This document shows, in pieces, positions 43,450 through 51,394 of a stretch of DNA of 51,396 bases. The notes below the pieces were generated by a model. That model saw only the letters and a program-made list of their open reading frames with translations, ran no database searches and was not told the origin of the DNA. The stretch spans positions 1 through 51,396 of the forward strand of contig JABINZ010000054.1 in assembly GCA_018698135.1 (NCBI GenBank), read 5' to 3'. Made by a program: the position numbers and the translations under genes. Source of the stretch: Bacteroidota bacterium (GTDB lineage: Bacteria; Bacteroidota; Bacteroidia; CAILMK01; JAAYUY01). The stretch's first letter is position 1. Each line of letters starts with the position of its first letter.

Positions 43450-44031
43450 CTATTTGGTCAATAATATTTCTAAAACGGTATTGGCTTGCATGTGGGCTAC
43501 CATACCTACACGGGGCGCTAAGGGCGGATTTTCATCTGAGACTTCTGACTGCCCATCTCCACAAACATATAGGTTGTTATTCTTTTGCAGTTGTATGCTA
43601 TTGCTATCACCAAACCCAGCCATCCCTAAACCAACAACTATTGGTTTATCAGGAAAATGAGTCAGAACAGCTTCTATAATCATTTCTTTTTCTGAGGCTT
43701 TATCAAATGCTTCAACAATCACATCACAGTCTTTAAACTTGCGTTTAATTTCACCTTCACATAATTTGATATCGTGAGCTTCTACTTCAACATCCGGATT
43801 AATGGCTTTGATATTCTCTGCTAAAGCTAAAACTTTCTTCTCTCCTATTTGCTTTTTGAAATAATACTGTCGGTTGAGATTGGATTCATCCACCACATCA
43901 AAATCACAAATAATTAGTGTGCCAATTCCTACACGAGCCAAGGCAACAGCACAGTTAGAGCCGAGTCCTCCTGCACCTGCAATACCAATCGTATATTTTT
44001 TTAGCTTTGACTTGACTGTTTCAAAATCCAT
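43450..44031 (-). CDS. thiF: ThiS adenylyltransferase ThiF (family 2)
   Basis: Activates the C-terminus of ThiS with ATP. 193 aa. Nucleotide-binding GIAGAGGLGSNCAVALAR at about residues 16-33 (GAGGLG), then DFDVVDESNLNRQYYF with the catalytic Asp/Arg region and LGMAGFGDSN. It is shorter than E. coli ThiF and lacks the two CxxC zinc pairs and the C-terminal part, which fits the family 2 form (TIGR02354). Paired with thiS; upstream by 33 bases is the FMN-binding gene, which shares the strand. Confidence 0.9.
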   Translation of the reverse strand: MDFETVKSKLKKYTIGIAGAGGLGSNCAVALARVGIGTLIICDFDVVDESNLNRQYYFKKQIGEKKVLALAENIKAINPDVEVEAHDIKLCEGEIKRKFKDCDVIVEAFDKASEKEMIIEAVLTHFPDKPIVVGLGMAGFGDSNSIQLQKNNNLYVCGDGQSEVSDENPPLAPRVGMVAHMQANTVLEILLTK

Positions 44032-44064
44032 GATACGAAGTTAATAAATCCCACAAAATCCTGA

Positions 44065-44562
44065 TTAGAGTTTAACTAATTCAGCAATTCGTGAATTTAT
44101 TATATTAATATCTTCAGTTATTGATCGTGAAGACAAAGTAGCTCCACTAATAGCGTCAATGTCTTTAGAGAATTCTCTTTTCTCTCCCGATTTCATTCCC
44201 TCATACTGAACGAGCCACCTTTTATTGCAAATTTCCATTCCATGATCAGATCGATAAACCAATACCTCGATTTTTTGTATTTCCAGATTTAAATCATATA
44301 AAATGTAATAGTCAAAATAGTCGTAGCGACCTTTTGCACTTGATACAACCAAAAAGGCTATGTTGTTTCCATTTGAAAGAATTGAATACAGGTCTTTTGT
44401 TGAATCAAAAGATTTAAAATAAAGATATGAGATAGCTTCTCCTTCAAATTGTTCAGCTAACAGTTTATCAATCTTTTTGAGTGACGATTTGCTTAGTTTA
44501 ATATTTTCCCCATTCGTTAAAAACAATAAGGAGAATAAGATAGCTATTATTGAGATCTTCAT
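44065..44562 (-). CDS. Exported FMN-binding domain protein
   Basis: Protein of 165 aa with a signal-like N-terminus (MKISIIAILFSLLFLTNG). The sequence DAISGATLSSRSI (residues 136-148) matches the flavinylation motif DxxSGAT, with Thr142 the probable covalent FMN site, as in NqrC/RnfG-type domains attached by ApbE. KDLYSILSNGNNIAFLVVSS and YDLNLEIQKIEVLVYRSDHG form the rest of the fold. It starts 2 bases after the porin stop, so porin and flavoprotein form one unit, and thiF follows after 33 bases. Its redox partner is not known. Confidence 0.85.
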   Translation of the reverse strand: MKISIIAILFSLLFLTNGENIKLSKSSLKKIDKLLAEQFEGEAISYLYFKSFDSTKDLYSILSNGNNIAFLVVSSAKGRYDYFDYYILYDLNLEIQKIEVLVYRSDHGMEICNKRWLVQYEGMKSGEKREFSKDIDAISGATLSSRSITEDINIINSRIAELVKL

Positions 44563-44564
44563 TA

Positions 44565-45752
44565 TTAAAATCCTACAGCGATTCCTGCATTAAATTGTTT
44601 TGTAAAATTAGCATTTGATTCATTCCCAAAAAGCTGCAAATCAGCCTTTATCATGGCACCATCAGCCACTTTCCATCCTAAACCAAAAGTATATTCAGTA
44701 CGATCATTGGACAAATCAATACTTGTTATGCCTGAAACTGAGTTCTGTGTATTGTAATTTTCATAGCGTACAAAAGGAATCAGTTCAGTTTTGCATTTAT
44801 CAAAATGACGTAATACATCATAACCTAATTCAATATAATATCCTTGTAAGGACGCTCCAACATCGCTTCCTGTAAACTCATTGTACTGCACACTATTTGA
44901 AATATTACCCAAATAGTATTGTCCTCTGACCATAAAACCACCTGTTTTATAGCGTGCATCAAAACCAAACATCGACAATCCGATAACTGAAGAATCAGCT
45001 ATTGAAATTTCATTTGCATCTGATTTGTCAACACCCTGATATAAAGTTGATTGTGAGTTTCCAAAGTAGCCTGATAAACCAAGATTCAATCCTCTAATTC
45101 CATAAAACTCTACTTTTGATGTATAATTTGGTGAAGAAATATAGGATTCTGCAGCTTTTTGCCTTCCGCTTCTTAAACCTCCCGATCCAGAAAATTTTGC
45201 ACTTCCATCATATCCATTAAACCCATTAACAACATAAGCTTGATATTTAATATTTGCAGATTGTATTTTCCCGCTAAAACCAGCTCCAATTTCCCTCCAT
45301 GTTGTTGGAGCTATTCTGCTATCTAAATTTGGTCTTTCCACTCCATTAAATGTATTGGGTTCGTGATACTCATTGATTATTCCCATTGGAATTAATAATA
45401 AGCCTGATCTGAAATTCAAATAATCATTTATTTTATAATTCAAAAACGCTTGCTCCACATACACTTCTGAAACATGTTCAAATTCAAGTTCTGTTACAAA
45501 ACTGGTTCTTTCATTGAACTTATAACCAAATAAAATGACTAAACGATGTACATCCAATTTCCCATTATTCATTTCATCACCAGACAATTTCTGATTGTAA
45601 TCCACCTGTCCGTATCCTCCTATGGTTAGTTTATCTTCCTTATCCAACATTACTGAACTTGCGTTTTTATACTCATTATTCTTGTCTTCATCTGTTTGCG
45701 CATAAAGCATCCCTGAAAACAAAATCAATGAAATGGCTACTACTCTTTTCAT
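44565..45752 (-). CDS. Outer-membrane porin (phosphate-selective porin O/P-like)
   Basis: Beta-barrel of 395 aa with a signal peptide (MKRVVAISLILFSGMLYAQ). LTIGGYGQVDYNQKL at the start, RTSFVTELEFEHVSEVYVEQ, FRSGLLLIPMGIINEYHEP and alternating polar/apolar strands up to the final aromatic residue (FNAGIAVGF) suit a porin of the OprP/OprO-like group. It lies first in the unit with the FMN-binding protein and has a good promoter. Solute is not known. Confidence 0.85.
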   Translation of the reverse strand: MKRVVAISLILFSGMLYAQTDEDKNNEYKNASSVMLDKEDKLTIGGYGQVDYNQKLSGDEMNNGKLDVHRLVILFGYKFNERTSFVTELEFEHVSEVYVEQAFLNYKINDYLNFRSGLLLIPMGIINEYHEPNTFNGVERPNLDSRIAPTTWREIGAGFSGKIQSANIKYQAYVVNGFNGYDGSAKFSGSGGLRSGRQKAAESYISSPNYTSKVEFYGIRGLNLGLSGYFGNSQSTLYQGVDKSDANEISIADSSVIGLSMFGFDARYKTGGFMVRGQYYLGNISNSVQYNEFTGSDVGASLQGYYIELGYDVLRHFDKCKTELIPFVRYENYNTQNSVSGITSIDLSNDRTEYTFGLGWKVADGAMIKADLQLFGNESNANFTKQFNAGIAVGF

Positions 45753-45786
45753 CTTAATATTATTTAGACTGTTTTTTAATACAGGG

Positions 45787-45818
45787 CAAATCTAAATAAA
45801 AACAAAACTCATAAACAA
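45787..45818 (-). promoter_or_regulatory. Promoter with -33 TTG and -7 TAGATTTG (porin operon)
   Basis: TAGATTTG (45787-45794 on the minus strand), 21-base spacer, TTG at 45816-45818. It lies about 35 bases before the porin ATG. Confidence 0.55.
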
Positions 45819-45971
45819 GAAAAAATTGAAGTAATTTAAGTACTGCTAATCCTGAATGTTTTTACTAGTAATTAATAATTACTGTTCACCTCATTATTTG
45901 AATAATGTATTCATCCCCGAAAGCATTTTATCTTGTATTAGAAGGTCATTTATTATCCTTTCGGACTGGAC

Positions 45972-46125
45972 TCAACAATAGAACATTTGAACAAATGAAC
46001 AATAGAATAACGAAGTAAAATAAGATACAATGAAAGAGCGAATGACTTTCAGTAGTTCTGAAATTGTTATATAATCTAAACCTACTTCCTAAATCGTTAT
46101 TCAAATGTTCTTTTATTCGTTATTC
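45972..46125. repeat. Inverted-repeat element within the porin/AOR gene-free stretch
   Basis: GAACATTTGA (45981-45990) pairs with TCAAATGTTC (46101-46110), and AATAACGA (46006-46013) with TCGTTATT (46094-46101). The right arm is shared in degenerate form with 2301-2326. Apart from the two promoters, I see nothing else in 45753-46300, a 548-base stretch without a gene. Confidence 0.45.
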
Positions 46126-46256
46126 ATTTTATATAAGTTGGCTGAACAGCAACAAATTAATCTTAGTAAAACTAGAGTTTCTATAAATTACCGATATGCA
46201 ATGACTTACATATTGCAAAAAAAACAAAATTGTCTAGCATGATTTAACAAAATTTA

Positions 46257-46264
46257 TACATTTG
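46257..46264 (+). promoter_or_regulatory. -7 element (TACATTTG), AOR gene
   Basis: TACATTTG fits TAnnTTTG, 37-44 bases before the ATG at 46301. A TTG at 46230-46232 lies 24 bases upstream, slightly outside normal spacing. Confidence 0.4.
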
Positions 46265-46300
46265 TGAATAATAGATGAACGACTTTAAAACATGTAAACA

Positions 46301-48454
46301 ATGAACGTAGCTGAATTGAAAAAACAACGCACGCTCTTAAAAGAGGTAAGCTATAAATGGGCTCCTATTGATAAGGGATATAATGACCGAACTCTCTATA
46401 TCAATTTGGATGACAACCGGATTGAAGAAAAAAAGGTTTCCCCAATGATGAAGGAAAAATTCATCGGTGGTAGAGGATATGGTTTAAAAATGCTATGGGA
46501 TGCCACAAAACCAGATACAAAGTGGAATGATCCTGAAAATGAAATCATCATTGCAGGAGGACCAATTTGTGGTATAACACAATATAGTGGAACTGGTAAA
46601 TCTTTGGTTGTCAGTATTTCACCACAAACTAATTCAGTTATGGATAGTAATGTGGGTGGATTTTTCGGCCCTTTCTCAAAATTCTGTGGGTTTGATGCCG
46701 TTGAAATTCAAGGCAAAGCAGATAGAGAAATTATCATTGTCATTGACAAAACAACTGAAACAATTCGTATTGAAGAAGCTCCTGCTGAAGCAATTGATAG
46801 TCATGTTTTAGCTGAACAGCTTACAGAGATGTATGCCAATGATGATAAAGACAAAAAGAATGTAGCAGTAGTTTCTGCCGGTACAGCAGCTGATCATTCC
46901 TTAATTGGAATGCTTAATTTCAGTTTCTATGATCCAAAACGAAAGTTGGTTCGTTTAAAGCAAGCTGGTCGTGGTGGTATTGGAACTGTTTTCCGTGATA
47001 AAAAAATCAAGGCTATTGTTGCTAAAATTGATGGAGTAAAAGGAAACCTAAACAATGTAGTTGACTTGAAACCCATCATGGAAAAAGGTAAGAAATTCAA
47101 TGCAGAAATGCGCGAATTTGATGATGATCAGGCCGAAATGAGAACAAAAGGTACTGCTCACCTGACCAATGTTATGAATGATTATGACCTTTTCCCTACC
47201 AATAACTTTAGGTTTGGTAGTCATCCAGATGCAGAAAAAGTTCATTCAGAAGTTTATAAGAAGTTCTTTACACAAGGTATTCCTGATGGTTGCTGGATTG
47301 GTTGTAATATGTCGTGTGCTAAAGGAGTTGATAATTATTTACTCAGAACAGGTCCATATGCTGGTGATAGAGTGATTGTAGATGGACCAGAATACGAAAC
47401 AGCAGCATCATTAGGTTCATGTGCAGGTATTTTCAATCCTGATTTTACCATTGAAGCTAATTTTTATTGCGACACATATGGTATTTGCACAATAACCTGG
47501 GGAACTATCTTAGGTTTTGTCATGGAATGTTACGAAGAAGGAATCTTAAATGATGAAAGAACAGGTGGACTCAAATTGAACTTTGGCAATGCTGATACAG
47601 CTATGGAATTACTTCATATGTTAGCAAAAGGTGAAGGATTTGGTGTAACTGCAGGTTTAGGTGTTCGTGCAATGAAACTCATGTTTGGTGAGAAAGGTTG
47701 GGGCGATCCAAAATTCTTGTTTGACATTGCTATGGAAAATAAAGGACTTGAGTATTCACAATATGTTTCTAAAGAATCTCTAGCACAGCAAGGTGGATAT
47801 GCTTTAACAAACAAAGGTCCACAGCACGATGAAGCTTGGTTAATTTTTATGGATATGGTTAATAACCAAATTCCAACATTCGCAGATAAAGCAGAAGCTT
47901 TACATTACTTCCCAATGTTCCGTACATGGTTCGGCTTGGTTGGTTTGTGTAAATTACCATGGAATGATGTTGAGCCTGCAGGAAATGCAGAAACTGATGA
48001 ACCAGCAAAAGTTCCAGAGCACGTAGATAATTACGTAACAATTTACAAAGCAGTTACAGGATTAGAATTCGATAAAGAAGAAATGATTCGTCAATCAGAA
48101 CGCGTATATAACTTCCAAAGAGTATTCAACTTAAGAAGAGGTTATGGTACCAGGGAATTTGATGCTCAACCATATAGAGCAGCAGGTCCTGTTACTGAAG
48201 AAGAATATTTAAGCAGACAAGATCGTTATGATGGTCAGCTGAAAGATATTATTGGAATTGATCCAGAAGGTTTAAGCTTACAAGAAAAGATGGATCATAC
48301 ACGTAAATATCGTGAGAGTCAATATGAGCAGCTTTTAGATGCCGTATACAAACGTAGAGGATGGACTAACAATGGTGTTCCGAAAATTGAGCATCTTAAA
48401 GAGTTGGGAATGGATTTCCCAGAGCTTATTGAACTGGTTGCTCCACATCAATAG
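46301..48454 (+). CDS. Aldehyde ferredoxin oxidoreductase family tungsto-enzyme
   Basis: Predicted tungsten (or molybdenum) bis-pterin oxidoreductase of 717 aa. KFIGGRGYGLKMLWD near the N-terminus and AGGPICGITQYSGTGKSLVVSIS are the cofactor-binding N-domain. The 4Fe-4S ligands are Cys331, Cys335 and Cys339 in GCWIGCNMSCAKG (C-x3-C-x3-C; most AOR enzymes have C-x2-C-x3-C) and probably Cys550 in LVGLCKLPW. DGPEYETAASLGSCAGIFNP follows. No ferredoxin or electron-transfer subunit lies next to it. Its oxidised substrate may be an aldehyde or a related compound. Own promoter and terminator: a single-gene unit. Confidence 0.9.
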   Translation: MNVAELKKQRTLLKEVSYKWAPIDKGYNDRTLYINLDDNRIEEKKVSPMMKEKFIGGRGYGLKMLWDATKPDTKWNDPENEIIIAGGPICGITQYSGTGKSLVVSISPQTNSVMDSNVGGFFGPFSKFCGFDAVEIQGKADREIIIVIDKTTETIRIEEAPAEAIDSHVLAEQLTEMYANDDKDKKNVAVVSAGTAADHSLIGMLNFSFYDPKRKLVRLKQAGRGGIGTVFRDKKIKAIVAKIDGVKGNLNNVVDLKPIMEKGKKFNAEMREFDDDQAEMRTKGTAHLTNVMNDYDLFPTNNFRFGSHPDAEKVHSEVYKKFFTQGIPDGCWIGCNMSCAKGVDNYLLRTGPYAGDRVIVDGPEYETAASLGSCAGIFNPDFTIEANFYCDTYGICTITWGTILGFVMECYEEGILNDERTGGLKLNFGNADTAMELLHMLAKGEGFGVTAGLGVRAMKLMFGEKGWGDPKFLFDIAMENKGLEYSQYVSKESLAQQGGYALTNKGPQHDEAWLIFMDMVNNQIPTFADKAEALHYFPMFRTWFGLVGLCKLPWNDVEPAGNAETDEPAKVPEHVDNYVTIYKAVTGLEFDKEEMIRQSERVYNFQRVFNLRRGYGTREFDAQPYRAAGPVTEEEYLSRQDRYDGQLKDIIGIDPEGLSLQEKMDHTRKYRESQYEQLLDAVYKRRGWTNNGVPKIEHLKELGMDFPELIELVAPHQ

Positions 48455-48469
48455 TTTAAAACTAAGATT

Positions 48470-48499
48470 AAAAGCCATCTAAAAAGGTGGCTTTTTTTT
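48470..48499 (+). terminator. Rho-independent terminator of the AOR gene
   Basis: AAAAGCCATCT / AGGTGGCTTTT stem with one G-T pair, loop AAAA, T-run to 48499; 16 bases after the stop. Confidence 0.8.
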
Positions 48500-48574
48500 A
48501 AACAATATCTTAATCTTTGTTTTTTCATTTTTTTAACATTATTTACTAACTTGCATAAAATTAAAAATTCGTAT

Positions 48575-49027
48575 ATGAAAAACCTACTTAGTATTACTAT
48601 TTTGGTAATGGCACTTACCCTGAGTTCTTGTTTTGGCAATTATCTGAATTATTCAGTGAATGTTGACCCCAATGTACCTGATACATATGATGGTCGCGAT
48701 GTAACAGTTGCAGGTACTGTGTATGTTAGCTCCCAAGATGTTACTTTTTATGCATGGGATTCTGGTGACGTTGATGGCGATATCGTCAGTTTAATTGTTA
48801 ATGGAAACACAGTATTAGACTATTACACATTAACAGGTTCTGAAAAAGCTATTAGTGTTTCATTAAAAAACACAGGTTACAACTATGTTCTGTTGTATGC
48901 ACATAATGAAGGTGATATTCCTCCAAACACATGTGCATTAGACTTGGATGATGGTATTGATAGACAATCACTCACATTATCATCTGACTTAAGCACAAAT
49001 GAAGCATATAATATTTATGTTCAATAG
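48575..49027 (+). CDS. Small predicted lipoprotein
   Basis: Protein of 150 aa from the ATG 48575 (MKNLLSITILVMALTLSSC); the frame begins earlier at a TTG but the lipoprotein signal sits here. Lipobox LSSC, Cys19. The mature domain (FYAWDSGDVDGDIVSLIVNG, YVLLYAHNEGDIPPNTCALD) recalls a small beta-sandwich found at the ends of Bacteroidota secreted proteins, where AxNEGxxPPNTxAL recurs; I do not know a named function. Short gap to the AOR terminator. Confidence 0.75.
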   Translation: MKNLLSITILVMALTLSSCFGNYLNYSVNVDPNVPDTYDGRDVTVAGTVYVSSQDVTFYAWDSGDVDGDIVSLIVNGNTVLDYYTLTGSEKAISVSLKNTGYNYVLLYAHNEGDIPPNTCALDLDDGIDRQSLTLSSDLSTNEAYNIYVQ

Positions 49028-49047
49028 TTTTTATTAACCTCAAAACT

Positions 49048-49082
49048 AAACCGGATGCAATTTGTATCCGGTTTCTTATTTT
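49048..49082 (+). terminator. Terminator flush against the DUF3943 start codon
   Basis: AAACCGGAT / ATCCGGTTT (9 pairs) around GCAATTTGT, followed by CTTATTTT, ending one base before the ATG 49083. It may instead be a stem that masks or sets off translation of the next gene. Confidence 0.6.
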
Positions 49083-49784
49083 ATGCGTATTTCTTGCATC
49101 CTACTAGGTCTATTCCTTTTTTCCTTTACTGATTTGCATGCTCAAAAAATGCAAGCTTACTCCGCTTTTTCAAAGCAAGATTTTAATTCAGCATTACATT
49201 CACATCTAAATTTTGATAGGAATTTTGATTCTAAAAGGTTCGGGCATTCATGTCGATTGCTTAATCAAGATAGTTTGCCTGTATTAGCCCGTTTTGCTTA
49301 CACCAATTTGGTCATGCTTTCTTCAAGTATTGCTGGACATGCCTATTTAGTTTTAAGAACACACAAAACCGAGGATTGGTCTAGTAAATATAGTTGGCAA
49401 AGTATTGAACGAACATTTACTCTACCACCAAAGTGGGATGAGGATCATTGGTCTTTTAATTATTTAGTACACCCGTATATGGGCTCTCTCACCTATCTTG
49501 CATGGCGTAATCGAGGAGGTTCACCATTGTCTGGCTTACTAGTTTCCGGCCTTAATTCCACCTTGTATGAATACCTAATCGCCAGTGCTATTCAACGACC
49601 AAGTGCCAACGATTTAATCATTACACCTCTTACAGGAGCCATATTAGGAGAAGCCATCTTTTTTATTGAAAAGAAGATATTGGGTCAAAAATACCTAAGC
49701 GTAACGGAGAAAATTATTTTGACAATAATTGATCCTTATGAAGTAGCACGAAATCGATTTCGGTATAACAAAATGATTCGATAA
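49083..49784 (+). CDS. DUF3943 family envelope protein
   Basis: Protein of 233 aa from the ATG 49083 (MRISCILLGLFLFSFTDLHAQ, signal peptide); the TTG at 49062 lies inside the terminator stem. The conserved WDEDHWSFNYLVHPYMGSLTYLAWRNRGG, then EYLIASAIQRPSANDLIITPLTGAILGE, defines DUF3943, which is predicted to sit in the outer membrane as a short barrel or helix bundle. Function unknown. It is flush against the hairpin at its 5' end, so it probably depends on readthrough or on an uncharacterised start. Confidence 0.8.
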   Translation: MRISCILLGLFLFSFTDLHAQKMQAYSAFSKQDFNSALHSHLNFDRNFDSKRFGHSCRLLNQDSLPVLARFAYTNLVMLSSSIAGHAYLVLRTHKTEDWSSKYSWQSIERTFTLPPKWDEDHWSFNYLVHPYMGSLTYLAWRNRGGSPLSGLLVSGLNSTLYEYLIASAIQRPSANDLIITPLTGAILGEAIFFIEKKILGQKYLSVTEKIILTIIDPYEVARNRFRYNKMIR

Positions 49785-49877
49785 GTATTCTTTTGTTAAA
49801 TTTCTCCTGTAAAAACATAAATTTTGTTCAAAGTAAAATACAAAATTTATATTCTCAGTCGGAATCGCTTCGCTTTT

Positions 49878-49932
49878 ACATGATTTTTTTTCATTTGCCT
49901 GCAGGTAATTTCAAACGAAAAAAAAATCATGT
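49878..49932. repeat. Long imperfect palindrome upstream of the SpmAB gene
   Basis: ACATGATTTTTTTTC at 49878-49892 and GAAAAAAAAATCATGT at 49917-49932 are inverted repeats differing by one A. Inside is CCTGCAGG. The right arm runs into the TATATTTG promoter. It could be a terminator of the DUF3943 transcript or an operator for the promoter. Confidence 0.5.
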
Positions 49933-49939
49933 ATATTTG
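49932..49939 (+). promoter_or_regulatory. -7 element (TATATTTG), SpmA-SpmB fusion gene
   Basis: TATATTTG fits TAnnTTTG, 32-39 bases before the ATG at 49971. Confidence 0.45.
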
Positions 49940-49970
49940 ATTCAAGCTTAAAATCTATCAAGCATAACAA

Positions 49971-51203
49971 ATGGTATTAAATTATATTTGGATTGCATTT
50001 TTTTTGATTGCATTTGTTGTTGCGCTCCTCCGGCTAATTTTTCTTGGTGATCTGGATGTATTTCCAAATTTGGTCAATAGTACTTTTGAAATGGCCGAAG
50101 CCAGTGTCAAAATATCCATTTATTTGATTGGTATTATGGCTTTATGGCTGGGTATTATGCGTATTGGAGAAAAAGGTGGAGCTGTAAAAGGTATTGCACG
50201 TGTATTTAATCCTTTGTTTTCAAAACTATTTCCTGAAATTCCAAAAAATCATCCTTCAATCGGATCGATGATTATGAATATTTCAGCGAACATGCTTGGT
50301 TTGGACAATGCTGCTACACCACTTGGCCTAAAGGCTATGAAAGAGCTTCAGGAAATTAATCCTTCATCAGACACCGCTTCAAATGCGCAAATATTATTTC
50401 TGGTGCTGAATACTTCTGGATTAACTATCATACCAGTCAGTATTATGGCATTACGGGCGGCAAATGGTGCCGCTAATCCATCTGATGTTTTTCTGCCCAT
50501 TTTATTAGCTACTTTTTTTTCAAGCATGGCAGGCTTGATTGCCGTTTCAGTCGTTCAGCGAATTAATTTATTCAATAAAGTAGTTGTTACCTATCTCGGA
50601 AGCGCCATAGTAATTATTACAGCTTTAATTTGGTATTTTAGCACATTACAACCCGAAGCAGTTGGGAAAATATCAACAGTTGCAGGAAACCTAATACTAT
50701 TTTCAATAATCATAACCTTCATATTATTGGGAATAAGGAATAAAATTAATATCTATGATAATTTTATTGAAGGGGCTAAAGAAGGTTTTAGTGTTGCAAT
50801 AAAAATCATTCCTTTTTTAGTTGCCATGTTGGTAGCTATCGGTGTTTTTCGGGCATCTGGTGCTTTAGATTTTATCATGGATGGCTTCAAACATTTTTTC
50901 TCTCTTTTTAATATCAATACTGATTTTGTTGATGCACTGCCAACAGCATTCATGAAACCATTAAGTGGTAGTGGAGCACGTGGGATGATGGTTGAAACAA
51001 TGCGCACTTTTGGAGCTGATTCTTTTCCAGCAAAACTTTCAGGGGTATTTCAGGGGTCGACTGAAACAACATTTTATGTTTTGGCGGTTTATTATGGTGC
51101 TGTGAATATTAAACGAACACGTCATACCTTAGGTTGTGCACTTTTCGCAGATTTTGTTGGAATTATAGCAGCTATTTTTATTGCCTACCTATTCTTTCAC
51201 TAA
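49971..51203 (+). CDS. SpmA-SpmB fusion, nucleoside-recognition (Gate) domain membrane protein
   Basis: Integral membrane protein of 410 aa with about eleven hydrophobic segments. The first half matches SpmA (LDNAATPLGLKAMKELQE, FLVLNTSGLTIIPVS), the second half SpmB (FMKPLSGSGARGMMVETM, FQGSTETTFYVLAVYYGAV); both contain the Gate domain. In Bacillus the two are separate spore-maturation genes. The fusion is known from non-sporulating Bacteroidota, where the function is undefined; nucleoside or nucleotide transport has been proposed from the domain. It has its own promoter-like element and a long upstream palindrome. Confidence 0.88.
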   Translation: MVLNYIWIAFFLIAFVVALLRLIFLGDLDVFPNLVNSTFEMAEASVKISIYLIGIMALWLGIMRIGEKGGAVKGIARVFNPLFSKLFPEIPKNHPSIGSMIMNISANMLGLDNAATPLGLKAMKELQEINPSSDTASNAQILFLVLNTSGLTIIPVSIMALRAANGAANPSDVFLPILLATFFSSMAGLIAVSVVQRINLFNKVVVTYLGSAIVIITALIWYFSTLQPEAVGKISTVAGNLILFSIIITFILLGIRNKINIYDNFIEGAKEGFSVAIKIIPFLVAMLVAIGVFRASGALDFIMDGFKHFFSLFNINTDFVDALPTAFMKPLSGSGARGMMVETMRTFGADSFPAKLSGVFQGSTETTFYVLAVYYGAVNIKRTRHTLGCALFADFVGIIAAIFIAYLFFH

Positions 51204-51271
51204 GATTCTTTTTAATTGCACAAAATTTGATTTAACAAAATTGCCTGTAAATAATTAAACATTTATCGTAA

Positions 51272-51394
51272 CTAATCAGGGATATATGTAGCAAGGCAAT
51301 TTAAGCCCTCAAGAACATTGTTTCTAGACTTGATGATTGTATCAATAATTGACCTGTTTATTGCGAAAGTCTGAGCACCATTTGTCGATTTAAA
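51272..51394 (-). CDS. Possible C-terminal end of a gene running off the right edge
   Basis: On the minus strand the frame is open from the window edge to a TAG at 51272-51274, 40 codons (ending IEGL-like LEGLNCLATYIPD). No start is needed as it enters from outside. It is only 40 codons in AT-rich DNA, so it may be chance. I recognise no domain. Confidence 0.35.
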   Translation of the reverse strand, partial: FKSTNGAQTFAINRSIIDTIIKSRNNVLEGLNCLATYIPD

